A DNA stretch of 38,744 nucleotides from Flavobacteriales bacterium (GTDB lineage Bacteria; Bacteroidota; Bacteroidia; Flavobacteriales; Flavobacteriaceae). Location: the NCBI GenBank assembly GCA_026993355.1, contig JALWTX010000019.1, positions 1 to 38,744 of the forward strand. The letters are read 5' to 3'. The notes below the pieces were generated by a model, which saw nothing but the letters and a program-made list of their open reading frames with translations, did no database searches and was not told the origin of the DNA. Every line of letters begins with the position of its first letter. The first letter of the stretch is position 1. The position numbers and the translations under genes are program-made. Below are positions 15,628 through 24,229 of this stretch, one piece after another.

Positions 15628-15963
15628 ATGAGCAAATTTGACGAAGTTGTAGCAAAAGCTGCAGAACAATTAAAAAAGGTTGGCGTTTCAGCTGATGAAA
15701 CCTTATTGAGAGCCGTGGCTAAATCCCAAGGGCCATCAATCTATTTAAAAGATGCCTCTTTGGTATCTTGTGGCGATGATGCTGAGCTTAAAAGAGTGGA
15801 GGATAATTTCATCGTAAAAAAATTAGGGGTAACTGATAAGATTGCTATTAAGAATGCCTTAGAGGGTGCCTGTAGTAAATTTAAAGACATTCGTCAAAAA
15901 ATGCGTGTGGCATTTTATTACGTGTTAGTAAAAGATTTGAAAAAAGAATCTGTATTTAAATAA
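15628..15963 (+). CDS. DUF2853 family protein
   Basis: The 111-residue small cytoplasmic protein is helix-rich, with the conserved segments GPSIYLKDASLVSCGD (35-50) and VEDNFIVKKLG (57-67), which I recognise as DUF2853. Function is unknown for the family, which occurs in Bacteroidetes and Proteobacteria. It is monocistronic, with its own promoter and terminator. The single-gene, strong-promoter layout fits a well-expressed housekeeping or stress protein, but that is inference. Confidence 0.8.
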   Translation: MSKFDEVVAKAAEQLKKVGVSADETLLRAVAKSQGPSIYLKDASLVSCGDDAELKRVEDNFIVKKLGVTDKIAIKNALEGACSKFKDIRQKMRVAFYYVLVKDLKKESVFK

Positions 15964-15983
15964 ATGAAAGAAATAGTTATTTG

Positions 15984-16012
15984 AAAAGTCCGGAATTTCC
16001 GGGCTTTTTTAT
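15984..16012 (+). terminator. Intrinsic terminator after DUF2853 gene
   Basis: AAGTCCGGAA and TTCCGGGCTT (about 15986-16006) form a stem with one G-U pair, followed by TTTTATTTTT. Confidence 0.85.
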
Positions 16013-16081
16013 TTTTAAAAGCCTTATGTATAAGTGGTTTAATTAATTTAAGTCACACTGTTTTAATTCATAAATATTCCT

Positions 16082-16089
16082 TACTTTTG
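16082..16089 (+). promoter_or_regulatory. -7 box for tig-clpP-clpX
   Basis: TACTTTTG fits TAnnTTTG and lies 24 nt before the tig ATG at 16114. A clear TTTG at -33 is not seen (CTGTTTT near 16058). Its position argues against translation starting upstream at 16087. Confidence 0.5.
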
Positions 16090-16113
16090 CCCTGTAATTT
16101 AAAATGTAGTATA

Positions 16114-17439
16114 ATGCAAATTGAAAAAAAAGATTTAGATAACTTATCTTCACAACTTACTATTAAAATCGATGAACAAGATTATGCCGATAAAGTTGAA
16201 AAAAAGTTAAAAGAATATAGAAAAAACATGGAAATGCCTGGCTTTCGCAAAGGTAAAGTACCCATGAATTTAATCAAACAAAAATATGAACGCGCTTTGA
16301 TTGCCGATGAGGTTAACAACCAAATGCAAGAAGCAATTAATAACTATTTACAAGAAAACAAAATAGCCATTTTGGGCTATCCTATTCCGTCTAAAGATCA
16401 AAAAGAAATCGATTGGGCGACAGCCAACGAATTCGAATTTAACTATGATTTGGGTTTAGCGCCCGAAGTAGATGTCGATTTGTCAAAATTGGAAGGAATT
16501 ACTGACTATAAGATTACGGCCGATGATAAAATGATTGATGAAGAAGTAAAAAAAATACAACAACAATATGGCAGTTTTTCCGATTTGGATGAGGTAAAAC
16601 AAGATAGTTATGTATTAGGAACCTTTACGAACGAAGAAGAAAATATTAATAGCCAAACCACGGTTAATATGGCCGATTTGACCGATGAAGCACAAAAAGC
16701 ATTAATCGGGAAGAAAAAAGGTGATGTTGTTACTTTAAACAGTGCAAATCTGTATAAGGATGCCCATACAATGATGCATGCTTTAAATATTGATCATGAT
16801 AAAGTACACGAGCTAAATATCCCTTTAAAATTTGAAGTTAATGGTGTTTTTGAATTGAAACCCGCCGAAATTAACAAAGAATTATTAGATAAAGTTTTTG
16901 GAGAAGGGAAAATTGAAGATGAAGCAGGACTTCGTCAATTTATCAAAGAAGATATTGAAAAACAACTGGAGCAAACTTCAGATAATCAGTTATTAAACGA
17001 TGTAACCGATCAATTAATTAAAAATACGAAGGTAGAATTGCCTAAAGATTTTTTAATCCGATGGATTGAAGTAGATTCTCAAGGGCAAATCAAAGGAGAG
17101 AAAGCAGAAGAAGAGTATCAAAAAGCAGAAAAAGGTTTAAAATACCAATTAATAGAAGAAGCTATAGCCAAAAAATATGGTATTAAAGTAACTTATGACG
17201 ATTTGCTGAATTTGGTAAAAGACCTTCTAAAATTGCAAATGTTGCAATATGGTCAGCCTTTGCCAGACGAAGCACAAATTAATGAAATTGCAGCCAATGT
17301 GTTGAAAAATGAAGAAGAAGTCAAACGGCTTTCTGACCAAATTATCAAGAAAAAATTAGTCAAGCTTTACAAAGAACAGTTGCCCTTAGAAAAAAAGGAA
17401 ATCGGTTATAATGACTATTTGGATTTGAATAAAGCATAA
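16114..17439 (+). CDS. tig: Trigger factor (ribosome-associated chaperone)
   Basis: The 441-residue protein has the N-terminal ribosome-docking signature GFRKGKVP at 43-50, inside a typical trigger-factor N-domain (1-115), and a helical C-terminal chaperone body (about 260-440). The middle PPIase-like region (about 130-240) is poorly recognisable as FKBP and may lack isomerase activity, as I recall for other Bacteroidetes trigger factors. It binds nascent chains at the ribosome exit. It heads the classic tig-clpP-clpX order, linking folding and degradation. The first ATG after the promoter box (16114, MQIEKKD) fits the family start. Confidence 0.93.
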   Translation: MQIEKKDLDNLSSQLTIKIDEQDYADKVEKKLKEYRKNMEMPGFRKGKVPMNLIKQKYERALIADEVNNQMQEAINNYLQENKIAILGYPIPSKDQKEIDWATANEFEFNYDLGLAPEVDVDLSKLEGITDYKITADDKMIDEEVKKIQQQYGSFSDLDEVKQDSYVLGTFTNEEENINSQTTVNMADLTDEAQKALIGKKKGDVVTLNSANLYKDAHTMMHALNIDHDKVHELNIPLKFEVNGVFELKPAEINKELLDKVFGEGKIEDEAGLRQFIKEDIEKQLEQTSDNQLLNDVTDQLIKNTKVELPKDFLIRWIEVDSQGQIKGEKAEEEYQKAEKGLKYQLIEEAIAKKYGIKVTYDDLLNLVKDLLKLQMLQYGQPLPDEAQINEIAANVLKNEEEVKRLSDQIIKKKLVKLYKEQLPLEKKEIGYNDYLDLNKA

Positions 17440-17525
17440 TAATATTTTTTACACCAACTGAAAATAAGTCCTGTTTATGGCAAATTATTTTAGAACGTGT
17501 ATAAAAAACAAAAAATTATTTCAGT

Positions 17526-18191
17526 ATGAATAAATTAGGAAAAGATTTCAGAAAATTTGCCCAAGATAAAAAAAGGATTAGCAGCCTGACGCTTGATGCA
17601 TTTGAAAACAGTATGACGCCTTACATTATTGAAGAACGTCAACTTAATGTAGCTCAAATGGATGTTTTTTCACGATTAATGATGGACCGCATCATTTTTT
17701 TGGGAACAGCTATTGATGACCATGTGGCTAATATTTTACAAGCGCAACTTTTGTTTTTAGAAAGCTTGGATGCCAATAAAGATATTCAAATATATATTAA
17801 TTCGCCCGGTGGTGGGGTTTATGCCGGTTTAGGCATATATGATACCATGCAATACATTCGCCCCGATGTGGCAACTATTTGTACAGGTTTGGCGGCTTCA
17901 ATGGGCGCTGTATTATTAGCAGCCGGACAAAAAGGGAAACGGGCAGCCTTGCCACATGCCCGTGTTATGATTCATCAACCCTTAGGTGGTGTGCAAGGAC
18001 AAGCCTCGGATATTGAAATTACTGCACGAGAAATTTTACGTTTAAAAGATGAATTGTATGAAATTTTAGCCAACCACACCGGCCAAAGTATGAAAAAGAT
18101 TGAAGAAGATGCCGATCGTGATTATTGGATGCGTGCCGACGAAGCCAAAGAATACGGCTTAATTGATGAGGTACTGGTCAGAAAAAAATAA
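17526..18191 (+). CDS. clpP: ATP-dependent Clp protease proteolytic subunit
   Basis: The 221-residue serine protease has the catalytic triad S125 ([10 protein letters not shown]), H150 (MIHQPLGG) and D199 (ADRDYWM); the Ser-His and His-Asp spacings match E. coli Clp[13 protein letters not shown] (91-102) gives the oxyanion-side strand. The N-terminal 30-40 residues are longer than in E. coli and probably include a propeptide. It forms a tetradecameric chamber fed by ClpX. It lies 86 nt after tig and 9 nt before clpX. Confidence 0.97.
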   Translation: MNKLGKDFRKFAQDKKRISSLTLDAFENSMTPYIIEERQLNVAQMDVFSRLMMDRIIFLGTAIDDHVANILQAQLLFLESLDANKDIQIYINSPGGGVYAGLGIYDTMQYIRPDVATICTGLAASMGAVLLAAGQKGKRAALPHARVMIHQPLGGVQGQASDIEITAREILRLKDELYEILANHTGQSMKKIEEDADRDYWMRADEAKEYGLIDEVLVRKK

Positions 18192-18200
18192 ATAAACTAA

Positions 18201-19430
18201 ATGAAAGAAAATAAACATTGTTCCTTTTGCGGCAGACCTGAATCATCGGTCGAAATACTGATTTCGGGGGTAGAAGGTTATATCTGTGAAGATTGTGCCC
18301 GACAAGCTTACGAAATAACCAAAGCCGAATTGGCTAAACAATATGGAAATGAATTTGTAGCAAGTATTGATGAATTAAAAAAACCCAAAGAAATTTTTGA
18401 TTATCTCAATCAATATGTCATAGGTCAGGATGAAGCTAAAAAAACATTGGCAGTCGCTGTTTATAATCATTACAAACGCTTGTTGCAGAAAGATGAAGCT
18501 GATGATGTAGAAATAGAAAAGAGTAATGTCATTATGATTGGCGAAACCGGTACCGGCAAAACACTCATGGCCCGCACCATAGCCAAAATGTTAGATGTGC
18601 CATTTGCGATAGTCGATGCAACAGTTCTGACACAAGCCGGTTATGTTGGCGAAGATGTTGAAACTATTTTGACACGTTTGTTGCAAGCGGCAGATTATGA
18701 TGTGGCCAAAGCCGAACGCGGCATTGTTTTTATCGACGAAATTGACAAAATTGCTCGAAAAGGCGACAATCCTTCCATCACCCGTGATGTATCGGGGGAA
18801 GGCGTTCAGCAAGCTTTGCTAAAACTTTTGGAAGGAACGGTTGTTAATGTGCCGCCACAAGGGGGGCGTAAGCATCCAAATCAGGAATTTATCAAAGTTA
18901 ATACCCAAAATATTTTGTTTATAGCCGGTGGAGCATTTGCCGGGATAGATAAAATAATCAGCAAGCGTATTAATATGAAACCTTTGGGATATCAAGCGCA
19001 GAAACAAGACCATATCGATGAAGAAAACATTTTACGCTATGTTATCCCAACCGATTTGCGAAAATTTGGTCTTATTCCCGAAATTATTGGCCGTTTGCCG
19101 GTACTGACTTATCTAAACAGTTTAGATAAAGAGACTTTGAAACGCATTTTAACTGAACCTAAAAACGCTTTGATTAAACAATATAAAAAGCTTTTTGCGA
19201 TGGATGGCATTACTTTAGTGGTTAAAGATGAAGCTTTAGATTATATTGTTGATAAAGCTATTGAATACAAATTAGGTGCACGTGGTTTACGGTCGTTGGT
19301 AGAGGCAACCCTTAAAGAAGATATGTTTTTACTGCCGGGAAGTAAACGCAAAAGATTAGTCGTTGATAAGAAATATGCCGAACAAAAATTATCTCAAACT
19401 TTGATAGATAAAATAAAGAAAGCATCCTAA
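18201..19430 (+). CDS. clpX: Clp protease ATP-binding subunit ClpX
   Basis: The 409-residue AAA+ unfoldase has a zinc-binding domain with C7, C10, C29, C32, Walker A GETGTGKT (114-121), Walker [12 protein letters not shown], the pore-associated GGRKHP segment and an AAA+ C-domain. The ClpP-docking loop, IGF in E. coli, reads LGY here (KPLGYQAQ), a conservative form I also recall in other Bacteroidetes. It recognises tagged substrates, unfolds them and threads them into ClpP. It is translationally close to clpP (9-nt gap) and followed by a strong terminator. Confidence 0.97.
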   Translation: MKENKHCSFCGRPESSVEILISGVEGYICEDCARQAYEITKAELAKQYGNEFVASIDELKKPKEIFDYLNQYVIGQDEAKKTLAVAVYNHYKRLLQKDEADDVEIEKSNVIMIGETGTGKTLMARTIAKMLDVPFAIVDATVLTQAGYVGEDVETILTRLLQAADYDVAKAERGIVFIDEIDKIARKGDNPSITRDVSGEGVQQALLKLLEGTVVNVPPQGGRKHPNQEFIKVNTQNILFIAGGAFAGIDKIISKRINMKPLGYQAQKQDHIDEENILRYVIPTDLRKFGLIPEIIGRLPVLTYLNSLDKETLKRILTEPKNALIKQYKKLFAMDGITLVVKDEALDYIVDKAIEYKLGARGLRSLVEATLKEDMFLLPGSKRKRLVVDKKYAEQKLSQTLIDKIKKAS

Positions 19431-19453
19431 ATGTTTTCAGTCATGATTTTAAA

Positions 19454-19485
19454 GCCCACAGTTACACAGCTGTGGGCATTTTTAT
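19454..19485 (+). terminator. Intrinsic terminator after clpX
   Basis: GCCCACAG (19454-19461) pairs perfectly with CTGTGGGC (19470-19477), followed by ATTTTTATT. It ends the tig-clpP-clpX transcript. Confidence 0.9.
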
Positions 19486-19494
19486 TGATTATGC

Positions 19495-19525
19495 TTTATA
19501 ATTATAAGTTTTTGATGTAAATTTG
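19495..19525 (+). promoter_or_regulatory. Promoter of pheT
   Basis: TTTA (19495-19498, one base off TTTG), 19-nt spacer, TAAATTTG (19518-19525, perfect TAnnTTTG), 21 nt before the ATG. Confidence 0.6.
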
Positions 19526-19546
19526 TGTCTTTAAAATTAATGTAAA

Positions 19547-21982
19547 ATGAAGATATCATATAATTGGTTAAAACAATTTATTGACATAGACTGGGATGCT
19601 GAAAAGACAGGAGAGTTGTTGACAGATTTAGGCCTGGAAGTCGAAGGAATAGAAAAATTTGAAACAATTAAAGGCGGCTTGGAAGGATTGGTGACCGGCA
19701 AAGTTTTGGAAGTTTATAAACACCCAAATGCCGATAAATTATCCATAACAAAAGTAGATTTGGGAAATGGTGAGCCGGTTCAAATTGTATGTGGTGCGCC
19801 AAATGTTGCCGAAGGGCAAATTGTTCCGGTGGCAACCATAGGAACTGTATTATATGATAAAGAAGGGAATTCTTTCAAAATAAAAAAAGGAAAAATCAGA
19901 GGAGAAGTCAGTCACGGAATGATCTGTGCCGAAGACGAAATAGGTTTAGGCGATAGCCATGAAGGGATTATGGTTTTAGATGAAAAAACAGAGATTGGTC
20001 GTCCTCTAAAAGAAGTGTTTAGTATAGAAACCGATGATGTTTTTGAAATTGGTTTAACGCCAAATAGAGCAGATGCTATGAGTCATTTGGGCGTTGCCCG
20101 AGATTTGAAAGCGGGTTTGGCTCATAAGAATATCAATACAAATTTTAATACGCCTTCGGTATCCAAATTTAATATCGACAGTAAAACACGTCCAATACAA
20201 ATTGAGGTAGAAGATAAAAACAAATGTCCTCGTTATGCCGGCATTAGCATCAAAGGGGTAAAAGTGGGGCCTTCACCTGAATGGATGCAAAACCGGTTAC
20301 GGGCAATTGGTTTATCGCCTATTAATAATATCGTTGATATTACAAACTATGTAATGCATGAATTAGGGCAACCCTTACATGCTTTTGATGCTGAAAAAAT
20401 TCATGGTCATAAAATTATTGTCAAAACAGCTAATCCCGGTGACAAGTTAACTACTTTGGATGGTGTTGAACGAACTTTACACCCTGATGATTTGGTTATT
20501 TATAATGAAAAAGGCCCAATGGTTATTGCCGGTGTATTTGGCGGGATAGATTCAGGTATTACTGAAGATACCACAGATATTTTTATAGAAAGTGCTTATT
20601 TTGATCCGGTTACTGTTCGTAAGGCAGCCAAACGCCATGGACTCAATACAGATTCTTCGTTTAGATTTGAACGTGGTGTAGATCCCGAAATGACGGATTT
20701 CGCTTTAAAAAGAGCCGTTACTTTAATTAAAGAATATGCCGATGCCGAAATAGTAACAGATCTGATCGATATATATCCTAATAAAATTGAACCGCATAAT
20801 ATTTCGTTGCCTTATAATTACCTTAACACTCTTGTGGGCAATAAAATAGATAAGAACATTGTCAAAAATATTTTAGCTTCGCTCGAAATAAAAATAACTT
20901 CTGAAACAGAACATGGTCTTAATTTAGTGGTGCCGCCTTATCGCGTAGATGTAACCCGTCCGGCTGACGTGGTTGAAGAAATTCTACGGGTGTATGGCTA
21001 TAATAACATTGCTTACTCTTCCAAAATAAATGCCAGTGTGGAGAAATCTGATAAGTTGGCTTCTTATAAATTGGAAAATATAGTGGCCGAACTGTTACGG
21101 AATAATGGTTTTACCGAGATTATGTCCAATTCTCTCACTACCCCCAAATATATTGAATTGTCTAATAATTTAGATGACAAAACAACCGTGGAAATTTTAA
21201 ATCCTTTAAGTCAAGATTTAAGTGTTTTGCGTCAATCAATGTTATTCAGCGCTTTGGAATCTGTTGTTTATAATTTAAACAGAAAACAAAATGATTTAAA
21301 GTTTTTCGAATTTGGTAAAGTTTATCATAAGTTTGGTGATGGAAAATATGCTGAAGAAAAACATTTATCAATGGTCATAACCGGTCACAATTTGCCTGAA
21401 AATTGGATAGAGCCGGCCAAACCTACAGATTTTTACCGTATGAAAGGTATTTTGGAAGCCATTCTGAAAAGATTTGGATTTGAAAAAATTAATATTAAGC
21501 CGGGAACTAATAAAGATTTGACCGATCAAATTATTTTTGAAATTAATAATAAAAAAATTGCCGAATTAGGTTTGGTTTCACCGCGCGTTAAAAAGCATTT
21601 CGGAATTAAAAAACCGGTTTATTTTGCCGATATTTTTTGGGATAATTTAATTGAACAAATCAAAAAACAACCTAAAGTAAAATATCAGGAAATTCCCAAG
21701 TTTCCTTTAGTCCGAAGAGATTTAGCATTAGAAGTGGATAAAAAAGTCAGCTACAAAGACTTGTATGATGCGGCTTTTGATACGGAGCGTAAACTTTTGG
21801 TTGGTGTTAATCTATTCGATGTTTACGAAGGTGATAAAATTGCCGAAGGTAAAAAATCATATGCCTTAAGTTTTATTTTACAAGATAAATTTAAGACCCT
21901 TACTGACAAGCAAATAGATAAAACAATGAAGAAGATTTTGCAGGGGTTAGAAAAGAAATACAAGGTTAAATTAAGACAATAA
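19547..21982 (+). CDS. pheT: Phenylalanine--tRNA ligase subunit beta
   Basis: The 811-residue protein has the full bacterial PheT layout: N-terminal region, EMAP/OB tRNA-binding domain (about 40-155, HPNADKLSITKVD), B3/B4 editing domain (about 210-400, including YAGISIKGV and HELGQPLHAFD), B5 domain (about 405-480), catalytic-core-like domain (about 490-700) and a C-terminal ferredoxin-fold anticodon-binding domain (about 718-811, FPLVRRDLALEV). With PheS, absent from this window, it charges tRNA-Phe and edits Tyr-tRNA-Phe. It has its own promoter and terminators, so it is separate from pheS. Confidence 0.97.
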   Translation: MKISYNWLKQFIDIDWDAEKTGELLTDLGLEVEGIEKFETIKGGLEGLVTGKVLEVYKHPNADKLSITKVDLGNGEPVQIVCGAPNVAEGQIVPVATIGTVLYDKEGNSFKIKKGKIRGEVSHGMICAEDEIGLGDSHEGIMVLDEKTEIGRPLKEVFSIETDDVFEIGLTPNRADAMSHLGVARDLKAGLAHKNINTNFNTPSVSKFNIDSKTRPIQIEVEDKNKCPRYAGISIKGVKVGPSPEWMQNRLRAIGLSPINNIVDITNYVMHELGQPLHAFDAEKIHGHKIIVKTANPGDKLTTLDGVERTLHPDDLVIYNEKGPMVIAGVFGGIDSGITEDTTDIFIESAYFDPVTVRKAAKRHGLNTDSSFRFERGVDPEMTDFALKRAVTLIKEYADAEIVTDLIDIYPNKIEPHNISLPYNYLNTLVGNKIDKNIVKNILASLEIKITSETEHGLNLVVPPYRVDVTRPADVVEEILRVYGYNNIAYSSKINASVEKSDKLASYKLENIVAELLRNNGFTEIMSNSLTTPKYIELSNNLDDKTTVEILNPLSQDLSVLRQSMLFSALESVVYNLNRKQNDLKFFEFGKVYHKFGDGKYAEEKHLSMVITGHNLPENWIEPAKPTDFYRMKGILEAILKRFGFEKINIKPGTNKDLTDQIIFEINNKKIAELGLVSPRVKKHFGIKKPVYFADIFWDNLIEQIKKQPKVKYQEIPKFPLVRRDLALEVDKKVSYKDLYDAAFDTERKLLVGVNLFDVYEGDKIAEGKKSYALSFILQDKFKTLTDKQIDKTMKKILQGLEKKYKVKLRQ

Positions 21983-21988
21983 ACAAGC

Positions 21989-22011
21989 GGGAGAAGAAAT
22001 TCTCCCTTTTT
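21989..22011 (+). terminator. Intrinsic terminator after pheT
   Basis: GGGAGAA (21989-21995), loop GAAA, TTCTCCC (22000-22006), then TTTTT. Perfect stem with a GNRA-type loop. Confidence 0.9.
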
Positions 22012-22018
22012 ATTTAAA

Positions 22019-22050
22019 TAAGGCTGTCCTTTTTGAGATAGCCTTTTTTT
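22019..22050 (+). terminator. Second terminator between convergent pheT and mgtE
   Basis: AAGGCTGTC and GATAGCCTT form a stem (one G-U) followed by T7 on the + strand. Two + strand terminators in tandem protect the convergent mgtE gene from readthrough. On the - strand the same stem is followed by only a weak T-rich run. Confidence 0.75.
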
Positions 22051-22058
22051 GTAAATTT

Positions 22059-23426
22059 TTAAAATCCCAGAATAAGCTTGGCAATTGTAAAGAAAATATA
22101 AATCCCGAATATATCATTACTGGTTGTAATAAAAGGACCGGTTGCAACAGCAGGATCTATCCCTTGTTTATGAAGAAACCAAGGAACAAAAGTGCCGATA
22201 ACTGAAGCCATAATTATAACCGATACTAATGAAATGGAGACAGTGATGGCCATTTTCATGTCAAAACCGGTTAATATATGTCCCAGTAAAAATTTACCAA
22301 TTAACAGGAGTATAAATGATAAAATTAAGCCGTTTAATAAACTTAAGGATATTTCTTTGAATAAACGTTTCCAAACAGAGCCTGTCAACGAACCATTGGC
22401 TAAGCCTTGTACCACAATAGCAGATGATTGTACGCCTACATTTCCTGCGGTTGCGGCAATAAGAGGGGTAAAAAAGAATAAGGTCCCATATTTATTCATA
22501 GCATTGCCAAAACCACTAAGGACAATTACGCTGACAAATCCACCGATTAAGGCTACAACCAACCAAGGTAAACGGGCACGCATTTGTTGCATTAATTTAT
22601 CGTTAGCTTCGACATCTTCAGAGATACCGGCAGCCATTTGATAATCTTTTTCAGCTTCCTCTTTAATATAATCGACTACATCATCGATGGTAATTTGACC
22701 AACCAAAGTACCCAATTCGTCCACAACGGGTATAACAAATAAATCATACTTTTGCATCACCCGGGCTACTTCATCAGCTGAATCATTGACATTGACAAAA
22801 TGAATATTGTCATTATAAACATTTTTAATGGGTGTTTTAGTAGAGGTAGTTAAAAGTTTTTTTAGGGACAACCGGCCTTTTAAACGATCGTCATCATCTA
22901 CCACATAAATCGTATGGACTTTTTCCATTTCCTCAGCTTGTTTGCGCATTTCGGCAACGCTACGTAATACATTCCAATTTTCATTGACTTTAATATATTC
23001 TTTACCCATTAAGCCACCGGCAGTGTCCTCGTCATATCGCAACAGCTCCACTATATCCTTAGCATGATCTTTATCGTCAATATGAGAAATTACTTCTACT
23101 TTTTTATCTTCCGGTAGTTCAGCAATGATATCCGCTGCATCATCTGTTTCGAGTTCTTCTATTTCCTCAGCTATTTCTTTGGCAGATAGTTTTCTTAATA
23201 TGCGTTCTTTCAGATCGTCATCGAGTTCAGCAATAATATCGGCCGTTACATCGCTATCGAGTAACCTAATGACATATAATGCTTCATCAAAATCCAGTTG
23301 GTCTAATATGTCGGCCAAATCTGCGGCATGTAAGCCGTCTAACAATTGAACAATTTTGGCATTGTTTTTTTGTTCAATATACTTTTGAAGTTTTTCAATC
23401 AGGTTGTTGTGTACTTTTTGCATCAT
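22059..23426 (-). CDS. mgtE: Magnesium transporter MgtE
   Basis: The 455-residue protein has an acidic helical MgtE N-domain (about 10-135), two CBS domains (about 143-205 and 207-262) and a five-helix membrane domain (about 285-455) with the pore signatures TAGNVGVQSSAIVVQGLA (326-343) and DPAVATGPFITTSNDIFG (424-441, including D438). The family is a Mg2+-gated homodimeric channel; acidic residues of the N and CBS domains sense cytoplasmic Mg2+. Its start overlaps the 3' end of rsmA by 32 nt, implying coupled translation. A second Met directly follows the first (start 23423 possible). Confidence 0.96.
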   Translation of the reverse strand: MMQKVHNNLIEKLQKYIEQKNNAKIVQLLDGLHAADLADILDQLDFDEALYVIRLLDSDVTADIIAELDDDLKERILRKLSAKEIAEEIEELETDDAADIIAELPEDKKVEVISHIDDKDHAKDIVELLRYDEDTAGGLMGKEYIKVNENWNVLRSVAEMRKQAEEMEKVHTIYVVDDDDRLKGRLSLKKLLTTSTKTPIKNVYNDNIHFVNVNDSADEVARVMQKYDLFVIPVVDELGTLVGQITIDDVVDYIKEEAEKDYQMAAGISEDVEANDKLMQQMRARLPWLVVALIGGFVSVIVLSGFGNAMNKYGTLFFFTPLIAATAGNVGVQSSAIVVQGLANGSLTGSVWKRLFKEISLSLLNGLILSFILLLIGKFLLGHILTGFDMKMAITVSISLVSVIIMASVIGTFVPWFLHKQGIDPAVATGPFITTSNDIFGIYIFFTIAKLILGF

Positions 23427-24192
23427 TTTTTATCATTTGGGCCAATTCAACAAATTCTTGGGGCGAAAGTTGTTCAGGTCTTTTTGCAAAGATACGCGCT
23501 TGTTTTAAATTTTCACTTAAATTAAATGATTTTAAACTGTTTCGAAGCGTTTTTCTTCGTTGATTAAAAGCTGTTTTGACAATTTTTTTTAAATATTGAT
23601 AATCAACAGGCGGGAATTTCTCTTTTCGAATTAAACGAATGACACCTGATTTTACTTTTGGTGGGGGATTGAAGACTTGTTCATTAACGGTAAACAAGTA
23701 TTCGGTATGGTAATAAATTTGTGTTAAAACGGATAAGATCCCATAGGTTTTGTTGCCATGTTTTGCAGTTATGCGTTCGGATACTTCCTTTTGAAACATA
23801 CCGGTGAATACCGGAACTGTTTCTTTCTGTTCCAATGTTTTAAAGACAATTTGTGTCGAAATGTTGTAAGGAAAATTACCGGTAATGGCTATTTGTTTGC
23901 CGGGAAATAATTTAGACAAATCGAGTTTTAAAAAATCACCTTCTATAATTTGATTTTCTAACTTCGGAAAGTTTTTTTTCAAATATTTGACTGATTCGCT
24001 ATCAATTTCAACAACAAAGACCGGTTTATGGTATTCTTCTAATAAAAATTGGGTCATAACACCCATGCCCGGTCCAATTTCTAAAATGAGGTCATAGTCT
24101 TTGGTTTGAATGGTTTGGGCTATTTTACGGGCAATATTTTTGTCTGTTAAAAAATGTTGTCCTAAATGTTTTTTTGGTTTTACAGTATGCAT
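23395..24192 (-). CDS. rsmA: 16S rRNA (adenine(1518)-N6/adenine(1519)-N6)-dimethyltransferase
   Basis: The 265-residue SAM-dependent methyltransferase has KKHLGQHFL (7-15), the SAM motif EIGPGMG (38-44), acidic VEID (61-64) and the adenine-binding motif NFPYNIS (106-112); the C-terminal domain carries FNQRRKTLRNSLK. It dimethylates two adenines in the loop near the 3' end of 16S rRNA during small-subunit maturation. It lies 37 nt downstream of the metalloprotease gene and overlaps mgtE. All motifs are intact. Confidence 0.97.
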   Translation of the reverse strand: MHTVKPKKHLGQHFLTDKNIARKIAQTIQTKDYDLILEIGPGMGVMTQFLLEEYHKPVFVVEIDSESVKYLKKNFPKLENQIIEGDFLKLDLSKLFPGKQIAITGNFPYNISTQIVFKTLEQKETVPVFTGMFQKEVSERITAKHGNKTYGILSVLTQIYYHTEYLFTVNEQVFNPPPKVKSGVIRLIRKEKFPPVDYQYLKKIVKTAFNQRRKTLRNSLKSFNLSENLKQARIFAKRPEQLSPQEFVELAQMIKNDAKSTQQPD

Positions 24193-24229
24193 AAAATGTA
24201 ACCGGCGCTTTTAAGCAAACCGGCATAAG

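Noticed and set aside
16087-16113. Upstream start for trigger factor
   Set aside because: It overlaps the TACTTTTG promoter box; MQIEKKD at 16114 is the family-like start.
22192-22641. 149-residue reading frame opposite mgtE
   Set aside because: It is antisense to the conserved MgtE membrane domain and has no recognisable features; a shadow of the real gene.
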